Of a DNA stretch of 64,000 nt, positions 42,946-52,808 are shown piece by piece; the first letter of the stretch is position 1; every line of letters begins with the position of its first letter. Source of the DNA: Actinomadura sp. J1-007 (GTDB lineage Bacteria > Actinomycetota > Actinomycetes > Streptosporangiales > Streptosporangiaceae); contig NZ_WING01000001.1 in NCBI RefSeq assembly GCF_009793335.1, positions 5,766,001 to 5,830,000 of the forward strand, in the 5' to 3' direction. The notes under the pieces were generated by a model that was not told the DNA's origin, made no database searches, and saw only the letters and a program-made list of their open reading frames with translations. The translations under genes and the position numbers were made by a program.

Positions 42946-43493
42946 ACGCCACACGCACCGCAAGCGCAGGCACGACCCCGGAAATCGCGGAATTCGTGGT
43001 CGGCGTCGGCGCGTCCAGCGGGGCGGACGCCGCCGAGATCGGCGCGCTGATCGATGGGACCCTCGCCGCGCACGGAATCGCGCCCGCCGCCGTACATGCC
43101 GTCGCCACGGCCGCCGGGCGCGGCGGCGAGGAGGCGATCCGTACAGCCGCGCGGGAACGGGGCTGGCGCGTCGTCGCCTACCCTGTCCACGAACTGGCTC
43201 GGGTGAACGTGCCCAACCCGTCCGCACTGGTACGGGCTCGGACGGGCACACCGAGCGTCGCGGAGGCCGCCGCCGTCCTCGCCGCCCGTACGCCCGGACG
43301 GCCCGGCGAACTGGTCGCCGGAAAACGCGCGTCGGCCCGCGCCACCGCCGCTGTCGCCCGCGCGCGTATGTTGCCCGAGGCCGCGATCCGGCCCGCGCCC
43401 TGGCCCGCCCCCGAATCCGGAGCGAATCCCGCGTCCACGCCCGATACCGCCACCCCGGCCCAGAACGAGTCCCCAGTCCAGGAGGCGCAGTGA
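42942..43493 (+). CDS. CobE/CbiG C-terminal-type cobalamin protein
   Basis: 183 residues from the ATG at 42942. EFVVGVGASSGADAAEI and LARVNVPNPSALVRARTGTPSVAEAAA are the hallmarks of the CobE / CbiG C-terminal domain; the VPNPS motif is characteristic. In CbiG this domain supports opening of the delta-lactone ring after C17 methylation; CobE's role in the aerobic path is less clear. The last ~40 residues are a Pro/Ala-rich tail. Overlaps with both neighbours show translational coupling. Confidence 0.88.
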   Translation: MNATRTASAGTTPEIAEFVVGVGASSGADAAEIGALIDGTLAAHGIAPAAVHAVATAAGRGGEEAIRTAARERGWRVVAYPVHELARVNVPNPSALVRARTGTPSVAEAAAVLAARTPGRPGELVAGKRASARATAAVARARMLPEAAIRPAPWPAPESGANPASTPDTATPAQNESPVQEAQ

Positions 43494-44086
43494 CCGTCCG
43501 CCAACCCCACCCGATCGAGGTGCGGTCGTACGAGATCCTGCGGTCCCGCGTCGACCTGTCCCCGATGCCGCCGCTGTGGCGCGCGGTCGCCGAACGGGTC
43601 ATCCACTCCAGCGCCGACCTGGAGTACGCGGTGGACCTGGTGACCAAGGAGGACTTCCTCAGGCAGGGATGGACGGCGCTGGCCTCCGGATCGCCGATCG
43701 TGACCGACGAGGGCATGGTCGCCGCCGGGATCACCGCGCGCGAGACCGTCTGCCACGCCGCCGACCCGGCCGCCGCCCGGATGGCGCGCGCGGCCGGGAT
43801 CAGCCGTGCCGCCGCGGCGGTGCGGCTGGCGTACGCCGAGGTCGGGCCCGGCGCGGTGTGGGTGGTCGGCTCCGCCCCCGAGGCCATCTTCGAGATCATC
43901 GCGCGGCGGGTCGGCCCCGCGCTGGTCATCGGGCTGCCCGTCGGGTTCGTCGGCGCCGCCGAGGCCAAGGAGGCGCTGCGGGCCAGCGGGCTGCCGCAGC
44001 TCAGCAACGTGTCGGAGAAGGGCGGCTCGACGGTCGCGGCGGCGGCGGTCAACGCCCTGCTCTACTACCAGGCCGAAGCCCGTTGA
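43490..44086 (+). CDS. cobH: Precorrin-8X methylmutase
   Basis: 198 residues from the GTG at 43490, which has GGAGG upstream and overlaps the previous stop. The catalytic His is in ERVIHSSADLEYA (His39). Substrate-binding motifs SGSPIVTDEGMVAAGI, ARMARAAGISRAAAAVRLA and IGLPVGFVGAAEAKEAL follow in family order. It moves the C11 methyl group to C12, giving hydrogenobyrinate or its cobalt form. Length (about 200) is typical of CobH/CbiC. Confidence 0.96.
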   Translation: MTVRQPHPIEVRSYEILRSRVDLSPMPPLWRAVAERVIHSSADLEYAVDLVTKEDFLRQGWTALASGSPIVTDEGMVAAGITARETVCHAADPAAARMARAAGISRAAAAVRLAYAEVGPGAVWVVGSAPEAIFEIIARRVGPALVIGLPVGFVGAAEAKEALRASGLPQLSNVSEKGGSTVAAAAVNALLYYQAEAR

Positions 44087-44154
44087 CCAGGGCGACGGGC
44101 CCGCGCCCCAGGGGGACGGGGCGGACGGCAGGCGACCACCCAGGAGCAAGCGAC

Positions 44155-45293
44155 GTGAACGGGGGAATCGGCGTGAACGGGGCCGGAGGGCACACCGTGG
44201 CAGGACCGGTGGGACGGGCAGGACCCGCGAGCGCGGGTTTCGCGGCGCTCGCGGGCGTGATGACCGCACAGCGCGAGGCGGAGGACGTGGATCTGCGCCA
44301 CCACGGCGACGCGGAGGTCGGCGGCGGCCTCGCCGACTTCGCCGTCAACGTGCGGACGGGCACGCCGCCCGCGTGGCTCGCCGCGCGGATCGCCGAGTCC
44401 ATGGCCGACCTCGCCGCCTACCCGGACCCGCGCCCCGCCCGGCAGGCGGTCGCGCGGCGGCACGGGCGCTCCGCCGAGGAGGTGCTGCTCACCGCGGGCG
44501 CCGCCGAGGCGTTCGTGCTGCTCGCGCGGGTGCTGGAACCGCGCCGCGCCGCCGTCGTGCACCCGCAGTTCACCGAGCCGGAGGCGGCGCTGCGCGCGGC
44601 CGGGCACGAGGTCGCCCGGGTCGTGCTCGGCAAGGACTTCACCCTCGACCCGGCCGCCGTCCCGGACGACGCCGACCTGGTCATGGTCGGCAACCCGACC
44701 AACCCGACGTCCGTCCTGCACCCGGCGAGCGCCGTCGCGGCCCTCGCCCGTCCCGGACGGACGGTGGTGGTGGACGAGGCGTTCATGGACTGCGTGCCGG
44801 GTGAGCCAGAGAGCCTCGCCACGCGCCTGCCGTCGGGAATCGTCGTCGTCCGCAGCCTCACCAAGACGTGGGGGCTCGCCGGGCTGCGCGCCGGATACCT
44901 GCTCGCCGACCCGCACCTGGTGGCCCGCCTGGCGGAGGCGCAGCCGCTCTGGGCCGTGTCCACCCCCGCGCTGGTCGCCATCGAGGCGTGCTCCTCGCCC
45001 CGGCGGTCGCGGAGGCCGAAGCGTGGGCCGCCGAACTCGCGGTCGAACGGGACCGGCTGGCGGCTGAGCTCACCGCGCGCGGGCTGTACGTCGTCCCGGA
45101 GGCGCGCGCGTCGTTCCTGTGCCTGCGCGTGCCCGACGCCCTGGGCATACGGGCTCTGCTGCGGCAGCGCGGCTACGCCGTACGGCGCGGCGACACGTTC
45201 CCAGGGCTCGGGCCCGACTGGCTGCGGATCGCCGTACGCGGCCGTACGGCCAACGACGCGCTGCTGGAGGTTCTGCGTGACCTCGGCATCTGA
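44155..45293 (+). CDS. cobC: CobC-type threonine-phosphate decarboxylase / aminotransferase-like enzyme, apparent frameshift
   Basis: A fold-type I PLP enzyme from the GTG at 44155 (AGGAG 8 bases upstream). It shows DFAVNVRTGTPPAWLAARI, VGNPTNPTSVLHP and the PLP lysine in RSLTKTWGLAGLRAGY (Lys237). It supplies the aminopropanol side chain of cobalamin. Near 44985-44996 the coding frame changes: PLWAVSTPALVAIEAC continues as LAPAVAEAEAWAAELAVERD in the other frame, ending in WLRIAVRGRTANDALLEVL. One added base gives a normal ~380-residue protein. Its end overlaps the bluB-cobT start by 17 bases. Confidence 0.87.
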
Positions 45294-47106
45294 CGCGACG
45301 CCCGACGCCGCAGCGAGCACACCCGACCAGGCCGAACCCCCCTGGTCTCAACGCGCGCGCGACGCCGTCTACCGCGTCATCGCCGAACGGCGCGATATGC
45401 GGAACGGTTTCCTGCCCGACCCCGTTGACGACGCCGTTCTGACGCGAATCCTGGAAGCCGCCCACCGCGCACCGTCCGTAGGACTGACGCAGCCCTGGGA
45501 CTTCCTGGTCATCCGCGACCCCGAACGGCGCGAACGCATCCGCGCGCTGGCGGAACGGCAGCGCGACGCCTACGCGGCGACGCTCGTCCCGTCCCGCGCG
45601 GCCCGTTTCGATGGCCTCAAGGTGGAGGCCATCAGGGAGGCGCCGGTCAGCATCGTCGTCACCTGCGATCCGACCCGCGGTGGCCGGAATCCCCTCGGAC
45701 GCCACGTTCAGCCGCAGACGGCGCACTACTCGGTGGCCTGCGCCGTCGAGAACCTGTGGCTCGCCGCGCGCGCGGAAGGGCTCGGCGTCGGCTGGGTGAG
45801 CTTCTTCGACGAACGCGAGCTCGCCGCCGAGCTGGGCCTGCCCGCCCACGTGGAGGTCGTCGCGTACCTCTGCGCGGGGCACGTGACGGGCTTCCCCGAG
45901 GCGCCGATGCTGGCGCTGACCGGCTGGGCCCGGCGGCGTCCGCTCGCGTGGGCGGTGCACCAGGAGGAGTACGGGCGGCGCGGGCTGCCCGGCCAGGAAG
46001 GCGAGAACACCGTGAACCTCATCGACGAGACCGTCGCCGCCATCGTTCCCCCGGACGAGAACGCGATGGCCGACGCCCGCGCCCACCAGGCGAGGCTCAC
46101 CAAGCCGCCCGGGTCGCTCGGCGTCCTGGAGGAGGTGTCGGTACGGCTCGCCGGGCTGGCCGGGCATTGCCCGCCGCCGCTGCCCGAACCGGCCGCCGTC
46201 GCCGTCTTCGCCGCGGACCACGGCGTGCACGCGCAGGGCGTCACCCCGTGGCCCCAGGAGGTGACCGCGCAGATGGTCGCGAACTTCCTGGCCGGGGGAG
46301 CGGTCGTCAACGCGTTCGCCGGGCAGGTCGGAGCCGAGGTCAGCGTCGTGGACGTCGGCGTCGCGGCCCCCCTGGAGGCCGCCCCCGGCCTGCTGCCCCG
46401 CAAGGTCGCCCCCGGGACGGCCGACATGACCCGCGAACCGGCGATGACGCCCGAACAGGCCCGCAAGGCCGTCGAGACCGGAATCGAGGTCGCCCGCGAC
46501 CTCGTCTCCGCGGGCGCGCGATGCCTGATCACCGGTGACATGGGCATCGCCAACACCACCGCATCCGCCGCCCTCGTCGCCGCGTTCACCGGACTCCCGC
46601 CCGAACGGGTCACCGGCCGCGGCACCGGCATCGACGACGCCACGCACGCGCACAAGGTCGCCGTCGTCCGCACGGCCCTGGAACGCCACGCCGCGGCCGT
46701 TTCCGGAGGGGACCCGCTCACGGTCCTCGCCGCCGTCGGAGGGCTGGAGCACGCGGCCCTGGCGGGCTTCATCCTCGGCGCGGCCGCCCTGCGCGTCCCC
46801 GTCGTCCTGGACGGCGTGATCGCCGGAGCCGCCGCCCTCGCCGCGCAGGCGCTGTGCCCGGACGCCGTCGCCGCCTGCGTCGCGGGGCACCGTTCGGCCG
46901 AGCCGGGGCATTCGGCTACCGTTGATCACCTGGGCCTGCGCCCGCTGGTGGACCTGGAACTGCGCCTCGGCGAGGGGACCGGCGCGTTGCTGGCGTTGCC
47001 GCTGGTCCAGGGCGCCGTGCGGGTCCTGCACGAGGTCGCCACCTTCGACTCGGCGGGGGTGAGCGGCAAGGACGCCCTCGACGGCCGGGCCGGAGTCACG
47101 GCGTGA
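45277..47106 (+). CDS. BluB-CobT fusion: DMB synthase and nicotinate-nucleotide:DMB phosphoribosyltransferase
   Basis: 609 residues from the GTG at 45277. Residues ~20-240 are BluB (VYRVIAERRDMRNGFLPDP, AHRAPSVGLTQPWDFLVI, LGVGWVSFFDERELAAELGLP), which fragments FMNH2 to make 5,6-dimethylbenzimidazole. Residues ~245-605 are CobT (ARLTKPPGSLGVLEE, FAADHGVHAQGVTPWPQEV, GDMGIANTTASAALVAAFTG, catalytic Glu in RLGEGTGALLALPL), which makes alpha-ribazole phosphate from that product. No stop separates them, although a GTG at 46012 with a purine-rich site could start CobT alone. The fusion couples synthesis and use of the lower ligand. Confidence 0.9.
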   Translation: MTSASDATPDAAASTPDQAEPPWSQRARDAVYRVIAERRDMRNGFLPDPVDDAVLTRILEAAHRAPSVGLTQPWDFLVIRDPERRERIRALAERQRDAYAATLVPSRAARFDGLKVEAIREAPVSIVVTCDPTRGGRNPLGRHVQPQTAHYSVACAVENLWLAARAEGLGVGWVSFFDERELAAELGLPAHVEVVAYLCAGHVTGFPEAPMLALTGWARRRPLAWAVHQEEYGRRGLPGQEGENTVNLIDETVAAIVPPDENAMADARAHQARLTKPPGSLGVLEEVSVRLAGLAGHCPPPLPEPAAVAVFAADHGVHAQGVTPWPQEVTAQMVANFLAGGAVVNAFAGQVGAEVSVVDVGVAAPLEAAPGLLPRKVAPGTADMTREPAMTPEQARKAVETGIEVARDLVSAGARCLITGDMGIANTTASAALVAAFTGLPPERVTGRGTGIDDATHAHKVAVVRTALERHAAAVSGGDPLTVLAAVGGLEHAALAGFILGAAALRVPVVLDGVIAGAAALAAQALCPDAVAACVAGHRSAEPGHSATVDHLGLRPLVDLELRLGEGTGALLALPLVQGAVRVLHEVATFDSAGVSGKDALDGRAGVTA

Positions 47107-47195
47107 TCACGGAATGAGTCACGCTCGGCTATCGACTGGGCGGAGGGGCTCTCCATGAGCGCGGCAACCCGAGTACCTTTGGTCCGCAAAGACAC

Positions 47196-48491
47196 ATGTC
47201 CGTCACCCGAGTCCGCGAACGACCCCAGAGCCCGGAGCGAGAGAACACCGACGTGCCCCCGTACCTGCTAGGACTCCGACTCGGCGGGCGACGCGTCCTC
47301 GTCGTCGGCGGGGGACGGGTCGCCCAGCGCCGCGTGCCCACGCTGCTCGCCGCCGGAGCCGACGTCGTGCTCGTCTCCCCGCACGTCACGCCCTCCCTTG
47401 AGGACCTGATCGCCGACGGCCGCCTCACCTGGCACGAGCGCCCCTACCGGCGCGGCGACTGCGCGGGCGCGTGGCTCGTCCAGGCCGTCACCGACGACGC
47501 CAAGGTCAACGGCGACGTGGTGGCCGAGGCCGAGGCGGCGCGGATCTGGGCCGTACGGGCCGACGACGCCGAATCCTCGCCCGCCTGGACCCCCGCGAGC
47601 GGGCAGGTCGGCGAGACCACCGTCGGCGTCCTGTCGGGCGGCGACCCCCGCCGCGCCGCCGGCCTGCGCGACGCGGTCGTCGACGGCCTGCGCGACGCCA
47701 CCCTCGAATCCCGGCACTCCCGCCAGAAGCCCGTGGGCGTCGCCCTCGTCGGCGGCGGCCCCGGCGACCCCGCCCTGATCACCGTGCGCGGACGGCAGCT
47801 CCTCGCGATGGCCGACGTGGTCGTGACCGACCGCCTCGCCCCGCGCGAGCTGCTGGACGAGCTGGCCGCCGACGTCGAGGTCGTCGACGCGGCGAAAATC
47901 CCCTACGGACGCACGGTCGCCCAGGAGCGCATCAACGAACACCTGGTCGAGCACGCGCGCGCGGGCAAGTTCGTCGTACGGCTCAAGGGCGGCGACCCGT
48001 TCGTGTTCGGCCGGGGCGGCGAGGAGGCCCTGCACTGCGCCCGGCACGGCATCCCGGTCACCGTCGTCCCCGGCATCACGAGCGCCGTCGCGGTGCCGTC
48101 CGCCGCGGGCATCCCGGTCACCCACCGGGGCGTCGCGCAGGAGTTCCACGTGATCTCCGCGCACGTGGCCCCGGACCACCCCGAATCGACCGTCGACTGG
48201 GAGGCGCTCGGCCGCGTCAACGGCACCCTCGTGCTGCTCATGGCGGTCGAGCGCATGGCCCTCATCGCCGAGGCCCTCATACGCTATGGTCGGTCGTCTG
48301 ACACGCCGGTCGCCGTCGTCCAGGACGGCACCCTTCCCGGCCAGCGGGCCCTGACGGCCACGCTGGGCACGGTGGCCGGTGAGATGGCCGCCGCCGGAGT
48401 CCGGCCCCCGGCGATCGTCGTGGTGGGCGACGTGGTCGGCGTGGCACGAGAGATCGACATGATTCGAGCGGACATGGGACGGGATCCGTGA
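47196..48491 (+). CDS. Uroporphyrinogen-III C-methyltransferase with CysG-type dehydrogenase domain
   Basis: 431 residues. The N-terminal precorrin-2 dehydrogenase/ferrochelatase-like domain has GRRVLVVGGGRVAQRRVPTLL; the C-terminal SUMT domain (about 165-420) has VGVALVGGGPGDPALITVRG, RLKGGDPFVFGRGGEEA, GITSAVAVPSAAGIPVTHRG. It makes precorrin-2, the branch point of sirohaem and cobalamin. Start uncertain: the ATG at 47196 lacks a ribosome site; GTG 47253 fits the family length; a well-placed ATG at 47155 (GGAGGGG) is out of frame by one base. The stop overlaps the dynamin gene start by four bases (GTGA). Confidence 0.93.
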   Translation: MSVTRVRERPQSPERENTDVPPYLLGLRLGGRRVLVVGGGRVAQRRVPTLLAAGADVVLVSPHVTPSLEDLIADGRLTWHERPYRRGDCAGAWLVQAVTDDAKVNGDVVAEAEAARIWAVRADDAESSPAWTPASGQVGETTVGVLSGGDPRRAAGLRDAVVDGLRDATLESRHSRQKPVGVALVGGGPGDPALITVRGRQLLAMADVVVTDRLAPRELLDELAADVEVVDAAKIPYGRTVAQERINEHLVEHARAGKFVVRLKGGDPFVFGRGGEEALHCARHGIPVTVVPGITSAVAVPSAAGIPVTHRGVAQEFHVISAHVAPDHPESTVDWEALGRVNGTLVLLMAVERMALIAEALIRYGRSSDTPVAVVQDGTLPGQRALTATLGTVAGEMAAAGVRPPAIVVVGDVVGVAREIDMIRADMGRDP

Positions 48492-50568
48492 CACCCCCGG
48501 CAGAGCAGCGCGCGGTTCACGACGAGGAGGCGGGCACGGGCCCGGACGAGACCACCGGAGAAGGCCCCACGGACACCAACCCCGCGGAGACCGGCGCGCC
48601 CCGTTCCGGCGGCGCCCCGGCCGAACGCGACCCCAAGACGACCGAAACGCCCCCGACCCCGAGGACGCCCCGAGCACCCCCGCGACGCCCGGCGGTCCCG
48701 CCGCGTCGGGCGGCTCCGCAACGTCCGACGGCCCCAGCGCCCCACGCGCGCCCGCGGCGTCCGGCGATTCCGCCGCCTCCGGTGGTTCCGCTGCGTCCGG
48801 GGAGGCTGCGGCGTGGTCCCTTCCTGCGGGGACGGGCGGTTCGGGCTCGGGCGGAGGGGCGTCCGGGGCGGATGGGCGCGTCACGGTGCGGCACGCGGAG
48901 TTGACCCGGGCGCTGACCGGGCTGCGCGACCAGATCGACGCCTTCCAGTTCGTTCTGGACGTGCCCGGTGTGGCCGAGGCGCGCGAGACCCGCCTGGAAA
49001 TCAGAAATCAGCTCGACGACTACGTGCTGCCGCGCATCCAGGCGGCCGGAACACCGTTGCTGGTCGTTCTCGGCGGATCCACGGGCGCGGGCAAGTCGAC
49101 CCTGGTCAACACCCTCGTCGGCGCGCGCGTCAGCGCCACCGGCGTGCTCCGCCCGACGACCAGCAGTCCGATCCTGGTCTGCCACCCCGACCACGCCGAA
49201 TGGTTCCTGAGCGGCCCGATGCTGCCCGGCATGGGCCGCGTGCGGGGCCCGGCGCCCGACGCCATCGCCGGCGACCAGCTCGTCATCATCGGCAGCGAGG
49301 CGCTCCCTCCGGGCCTCGCGCTGCTCGACAGCCCCGACTTCGACTCGGTCTTCGAGGACCACTACGAGTTCGCGACCAAGCTGATGGCGGCGGCGGACCT
49401 GTGGCTGTGCGTCACGACGGCCGCGCGGTACGCCGACGCGCAGGTGTGGCAGATGCTCCAGCGCGCCAAGGACAACGGCGCGTCCATCGGCGTCGTCCTG
49501 TCGCGGGTTCCGCAGGGCGCGGGTTCGGAGGTCGTCGAGCACTTCGGCGAGATGCTCGCCGAGAACGGCGTCGGCGACGCCCGCCGCTTCACCGTCCCCG
49601 AGACGCGCATCGAGGACAGCCGGCTGCCCGAGGAGGCCGTCGAGGACATCCGTTCCTGGCTGGTCGGCGTCGCCGAGGACTCCGGCGACCGCGAGGTGGT
49701 GGTCGGCGACACCCTCGCGGCCGTCCTCGACAGCTTCCGCACGCGCGTCCCCGAGCTGGCCAAGCAGGTCGAGGTGCAGGTCGAGCAGCGCGGCGAGCTG
49801 GCCCAGCGGGTCGAGTCGTCCTACAGCACCGCCCTCGCCGAGCTGGACGAGGCCACCCGCAACGGCTCGCTGCTGCGCGGCGAGGTCCTCGCCCGCTGGC
49901 AGGACTTCGCCGGTACGGGCGACCTGCTGCGGGCCCTGCACGTCCAGCGGGCGCGGCGCGGGCGCGCGGCCAACCGGCGCCGCCGCAGCCCCGCGCGCGT
50001 GCGCGCGCTCAAGGCGGCGCTCCGCAGCGGCCTCGAATCGCTGATCATGGCGTCCGCCGAGCACGCCGCCGAGCAGGTCATCGCGCGCTGGCGCGAGCAC
50101 CCGGCGGGCGGCCAGGTGCTCTCCGGCCCCGCCGCCGCCCTCGGGCACGCCTCGCCCGAACTGTCGCGCCGCGTCACCCGGGCCGTCAGCGCCTGGCAGG
50201 ACCACGTCCAGGAACTGATCCGCACCGAGGGCGTCACCAAGCGCTCGGTCGCCAAACTGGTCTCGTTCGACACCGAGGCGGTGTCGCTCGTGCTGACCGT
50301 CGGGCTGCTCGGCTACGGCACGTCCGACGTCAACGTGGAGAGCGGCAACAGCGCCGTCCCGCAGCGGCTGCTGAAGGCGCTGTTCGGCGCCGAGTCGCTG
50401 CGCGGCATGGGCGCCAAGGCCCGCGCCGACCTGCGCAGCCGCATCGGGATGCTGTTCGACGAGGAGGCCATCCGGTTCGGGCAGGCGCTCGACGCCGCGG
50501 GCATCCCCGACGAGACCGTCCCCGTCCAGCTCTACCAGGCCACCTACAACCTCGAGGTTGCCCGATGA
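48488..50568 (+). CDS. Dynamin-like GTPase A, apparent frameshift in the disordered N-terminus
   Basis: The folded part (from about 48886) has a P-loop LLVVLGGSTGAGKSTLVNTLVG, switch motif LALLDSPDFDSVFEDHYEF and a long helical C-terminus with Arg-rich RRGRAANRRRRSPARVRAL. The likely true start is the GTG at 48488 overlapping the previous stop: its acidic, Pro/Ala-rich frame joins the GTPase frame if one C is added to the run at 48650-48654, giving ~694 residues. A later GTG at 48886 gives 560. The G4 (NKxD) motif is not obvious. Paired with the next gene, it resembles the two-gene bacterial dynamin systems (DynA/DynB of Streptomyces) that act at sporulation septa. Confidence 0.82.
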
Positions 50569-52292
50569 CCACCTCGGCCATCCCCGCGAACTCCCCGACG
50601 GGCACCGGCGACGTGCCCGTCGCCGGCACCGGTGCGAACGGCTCCTCCCCGGGCGCGCGGGACGGGGCCGTCGTCCCCGCCGCGCCCACCCTGTCCGACC
50701 GGCTCGACGGGCTCGAACGGCTCGTCCGGAACGGCACCGGGCGGCTCGACCGGCCCCTGCTCGACGAGGCGGCGGTCCTGCTCGACCGGGCCGGGCAGCG
50801 GCTCCGGCTCTCCGGGGAGCACACCGTCGTCACCCTCGCCGGCGGCACCGGCAGCGGCAAGTCGTCGTTGTTCAACGGAATCTGCGGGCTGGAGCTGTCG
50901 CCCACCGGCGTGCGGCGCCCGATGACGTCCAAGGCCCACGCGTGCGTGTGGGGGCTCGACGGCGCGGGACCCCTGCTCGACTGGCTCGACGTCGACAAGC
51001 GCCACCGCTACGCGCGCGCGAGCGCCCTCGACCTCGAACGCGCCGACAGCTCCCTCCAGGGGCTCGTCCTGCTGGACCTGCCCGACCACGACTCCATCCA
51101 GGCGCTGCACCGCGCCGAGGTGGACCGCTTCGTCACGATCGCCGATCTGCTGGTCTGGGTCGTGGATCCGCAGAAGTACGCCGACGCGGCCCTGCACCGC
51201 AACTACATCGTTCCGTTCGCGCGGCACGCGGGCGTCACCCTCATCGTGCTCAACCAGGTCGACCGGCTCCAGCCCGGCGAAGTGGACGACTGCGTCGCCG
51301 ACCTGCGCCGCCTGCTGGAGGCGGAGGGCCTCGCCGACCCGCGCATCGTCACGACCTCCGCGGTCAGCGAGCAGGGCGTCGCCGGATTCCGTGAGATCCT
51401 CGTCGACACCGTCGCCGCCCGCCGGGCCCGCAGCGAGCGGCTGTCGGCCGACATCGACAAGGTCGCCGAACGGTTCGTCCCGCACCGCTTCGACGCCGAG
51501 CCGCCCACCGCCATCGACGACGGCCGCCGCACCGAACTCGTCCAGTCCCTCACCGACGCCGCGGGCGCGCCCGCGGTGGCCGAGGCCATGGAGAGCGCCT
51601 ACGAGCTGCGCGCCGCCGACTTCATCGGCTGGCCCGTCACGGCGCTCATCACCCGCCTCCGCTCCGACCCGCTGCGCCGGATGCGCCTCACCGAACTGCG
51701 CGAGGAACTGCGCGGCGCGTTCACCGGCCCCGTCGGGGCGCAGCAGGGCGACGTCGACAACGCCCTCCAGACCGTCGCGGACGGCGTCGCCGAGGAGGTC
51801 CCGCCGCCGTGGGCCCGCTCGGTCCGCGCCGCCGCCCGCTCGCACGCCACCGAACTCCCCGAATCCCTCGGCGTCTCCCTCAAGGAGGCGCTGCCCACGT
51901 TCAACCAGGTGCCGCGCTGGTGGTGGCTGGTCAAGACCTGGCAGTACTTCCTCATCCTGGTCGCCGTCCTCGGCGTCGCGTGGATCGGCCTGCTCGTCGC
52001 GTACGGCCTGTTCGACGTCGGCGGCGACGAGCCGCCCGCGCTGGTCGGCGACGCGGGCCTCATCCCGTACGTGGCGGTCCTGGTGGTCTGCACGCTCGGC
52101 ATGGGCTGGCTCACGGCGTCCGCCTGCCGCAACCTCGTGGCGCTGTCCTCGGCCAAGCACGGCGACCGCATGGAGCAGCATATGCGCGAACGCATCGAAC
52201 GCGTCGCCGACGAGAAGGTCCTCGCCCCCGTGGCCGAGGAACTCCAGGTCTACGCCCGTTTCCGCGAGGACGTCGACGTCGCCCTCGGCTGA
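50565..52292 (+). CDS. Dynamin-like GTPase B with C-terminal membrane helices
   Basis: 575 residues from the ATG at 50565, overlapping the previous stop (ATGA). P-loop VVTLAGGTGSGKSSLFNGICG, switch motif LLDLPDHDSIQALHRAEVDR, and G4 IVLNQVDRLQPGE are all present. Two transmembrane helices lie near residues 458-480 (FLILVAVLGVAWIGLLVAYG) and 500-522 (VAVLVVCTLGMGWLTA), then a helical tail. Likely a membrane-anchored partner of GTPase A in membrane remodelling or septum formation. Pairing and coupling suggest hetero-oligomers. Confidence 0.88.
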   Translation: MTTSAIPANSPTGTGDVPVAGTGANGSSPGARDGAVVPAAPTLSDRLDGLERLVRNGTGRLDRPLLDEAAVLLDRAGQRLRLSGEHTVVTLAGGTGSGKSSLFNGICGLELSPTGVRRPMTSKAHACVWGLDGAGPLLDWLDVDKRHRYARASALDLERADSSLQGLVLLDLPDHDSIQALHRAEVDRFVTIADLLVWVVDPQKYADAALHRNYIVPFARHAGVTLIVLNQVDRLQPGEVDDCVADLRRLLEAEGLADPRIVTTSAVSEQGVAGFREILVDTVAARRARSERLSADIDKVAERFVPHRFDAEPPTAIDDGRRTELVQSLTDAAGAPAVAEAMESAYELRAADFIGWPVTALITRLRSDPLRRMRLTELREELRGAFTGPVGAQQGDVDNALQTVADGVAEEVPPPWARSVRAAARSHATELPESLGVSLKEALPTFNQVPRWWWLVKTWQYFLILVAVLGVAWIGLLVAYGLFDVGGDEPPALVGDAGLIPYVAVLVVCTLGMGWLTASACRNLVALSSAKHGDRMEQHMRERIERVADEKVLAPVAEELQVYARFREDVDVALG

Positions 52293-52352
52293 GTTATCCA
52301 CAGGCGCAAGATCTTCTCGCGTCCGCCCGGCCGCCCCGGCATCGTGGACGGC

Positions 52353-52808
52353 ATGAACGAAGCGCAGATCACCGTCACCGGATGGGTCGCCGCCGATCCC
52401 TACTACGCCGTCACGGCCAACGGCACGCCCTACCTGACGTTACGGGTCGGCTGCACGCCGCGCCGCTTCGACCGCCAGACCGGCCAGTGGACCGATCTCG
52501 ACACCATGTTCCTGACCGTCAACTGCTGGCGCGGCCTCGCCGACAACGTCAACGCCTCCGGCTTCGAGCGTGGCCACCCGGTCATCGTGACCGGCCGCCT
52601 CCGCGTCCGGCAGTACGAGAAGGACGGCCAGTGGCGGTTCTCCGCCGACGTCGAGGCCACCACGCTCGGCCACGACCTGAGCCGCGGCACGGCCGAGTTC
52701 CGTCCCGTCCACCGCAGCGGCGCCCTCACCGACGAGGACCGCGAGGAGGCCCGCGAGGCCGCCGACCAATGGGCCCTGGCCGGCCCCCTCCAACAAGACG
52801 CCGCTTGA
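52353..52808 (+). CDS. ssb: Single-stranded DNA-binding protein (accessory paralogue)
   Basis: 151 residues from the ATG at 52353; a GTG three codons earlier is possible. The OB-fold has ITVTGWVAADPYYAVTANGTPYLTLRVG, WTDLDTMFLTVNCWRGLADNV and PVIVTGRLRVRQYEKDGQW, typical of SSB. The C-terminus lacks the acidic DDDIPF-type tip used by the replicative SSB to recruit partners, ending QWALAGPLQQDAA, so it is probably not the main SSB. It follows the dynamin pair by 60 bases, a linkage that recurs in actinobacteria. Confidence 0.92.
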   Translation: MNEAQITVTGWVAADPYYAVTANGTPYLTLRVGCTPRRFDRQTGQWTDLDTMFLTVNCWRGLADNVNASGFERGHPVIVTGRLRVRQYEKDGQWRFSADVEATTLGHDLSRGTAEFRPVHRSGALTDEDREEAREAADQWALAGPLQQDAA

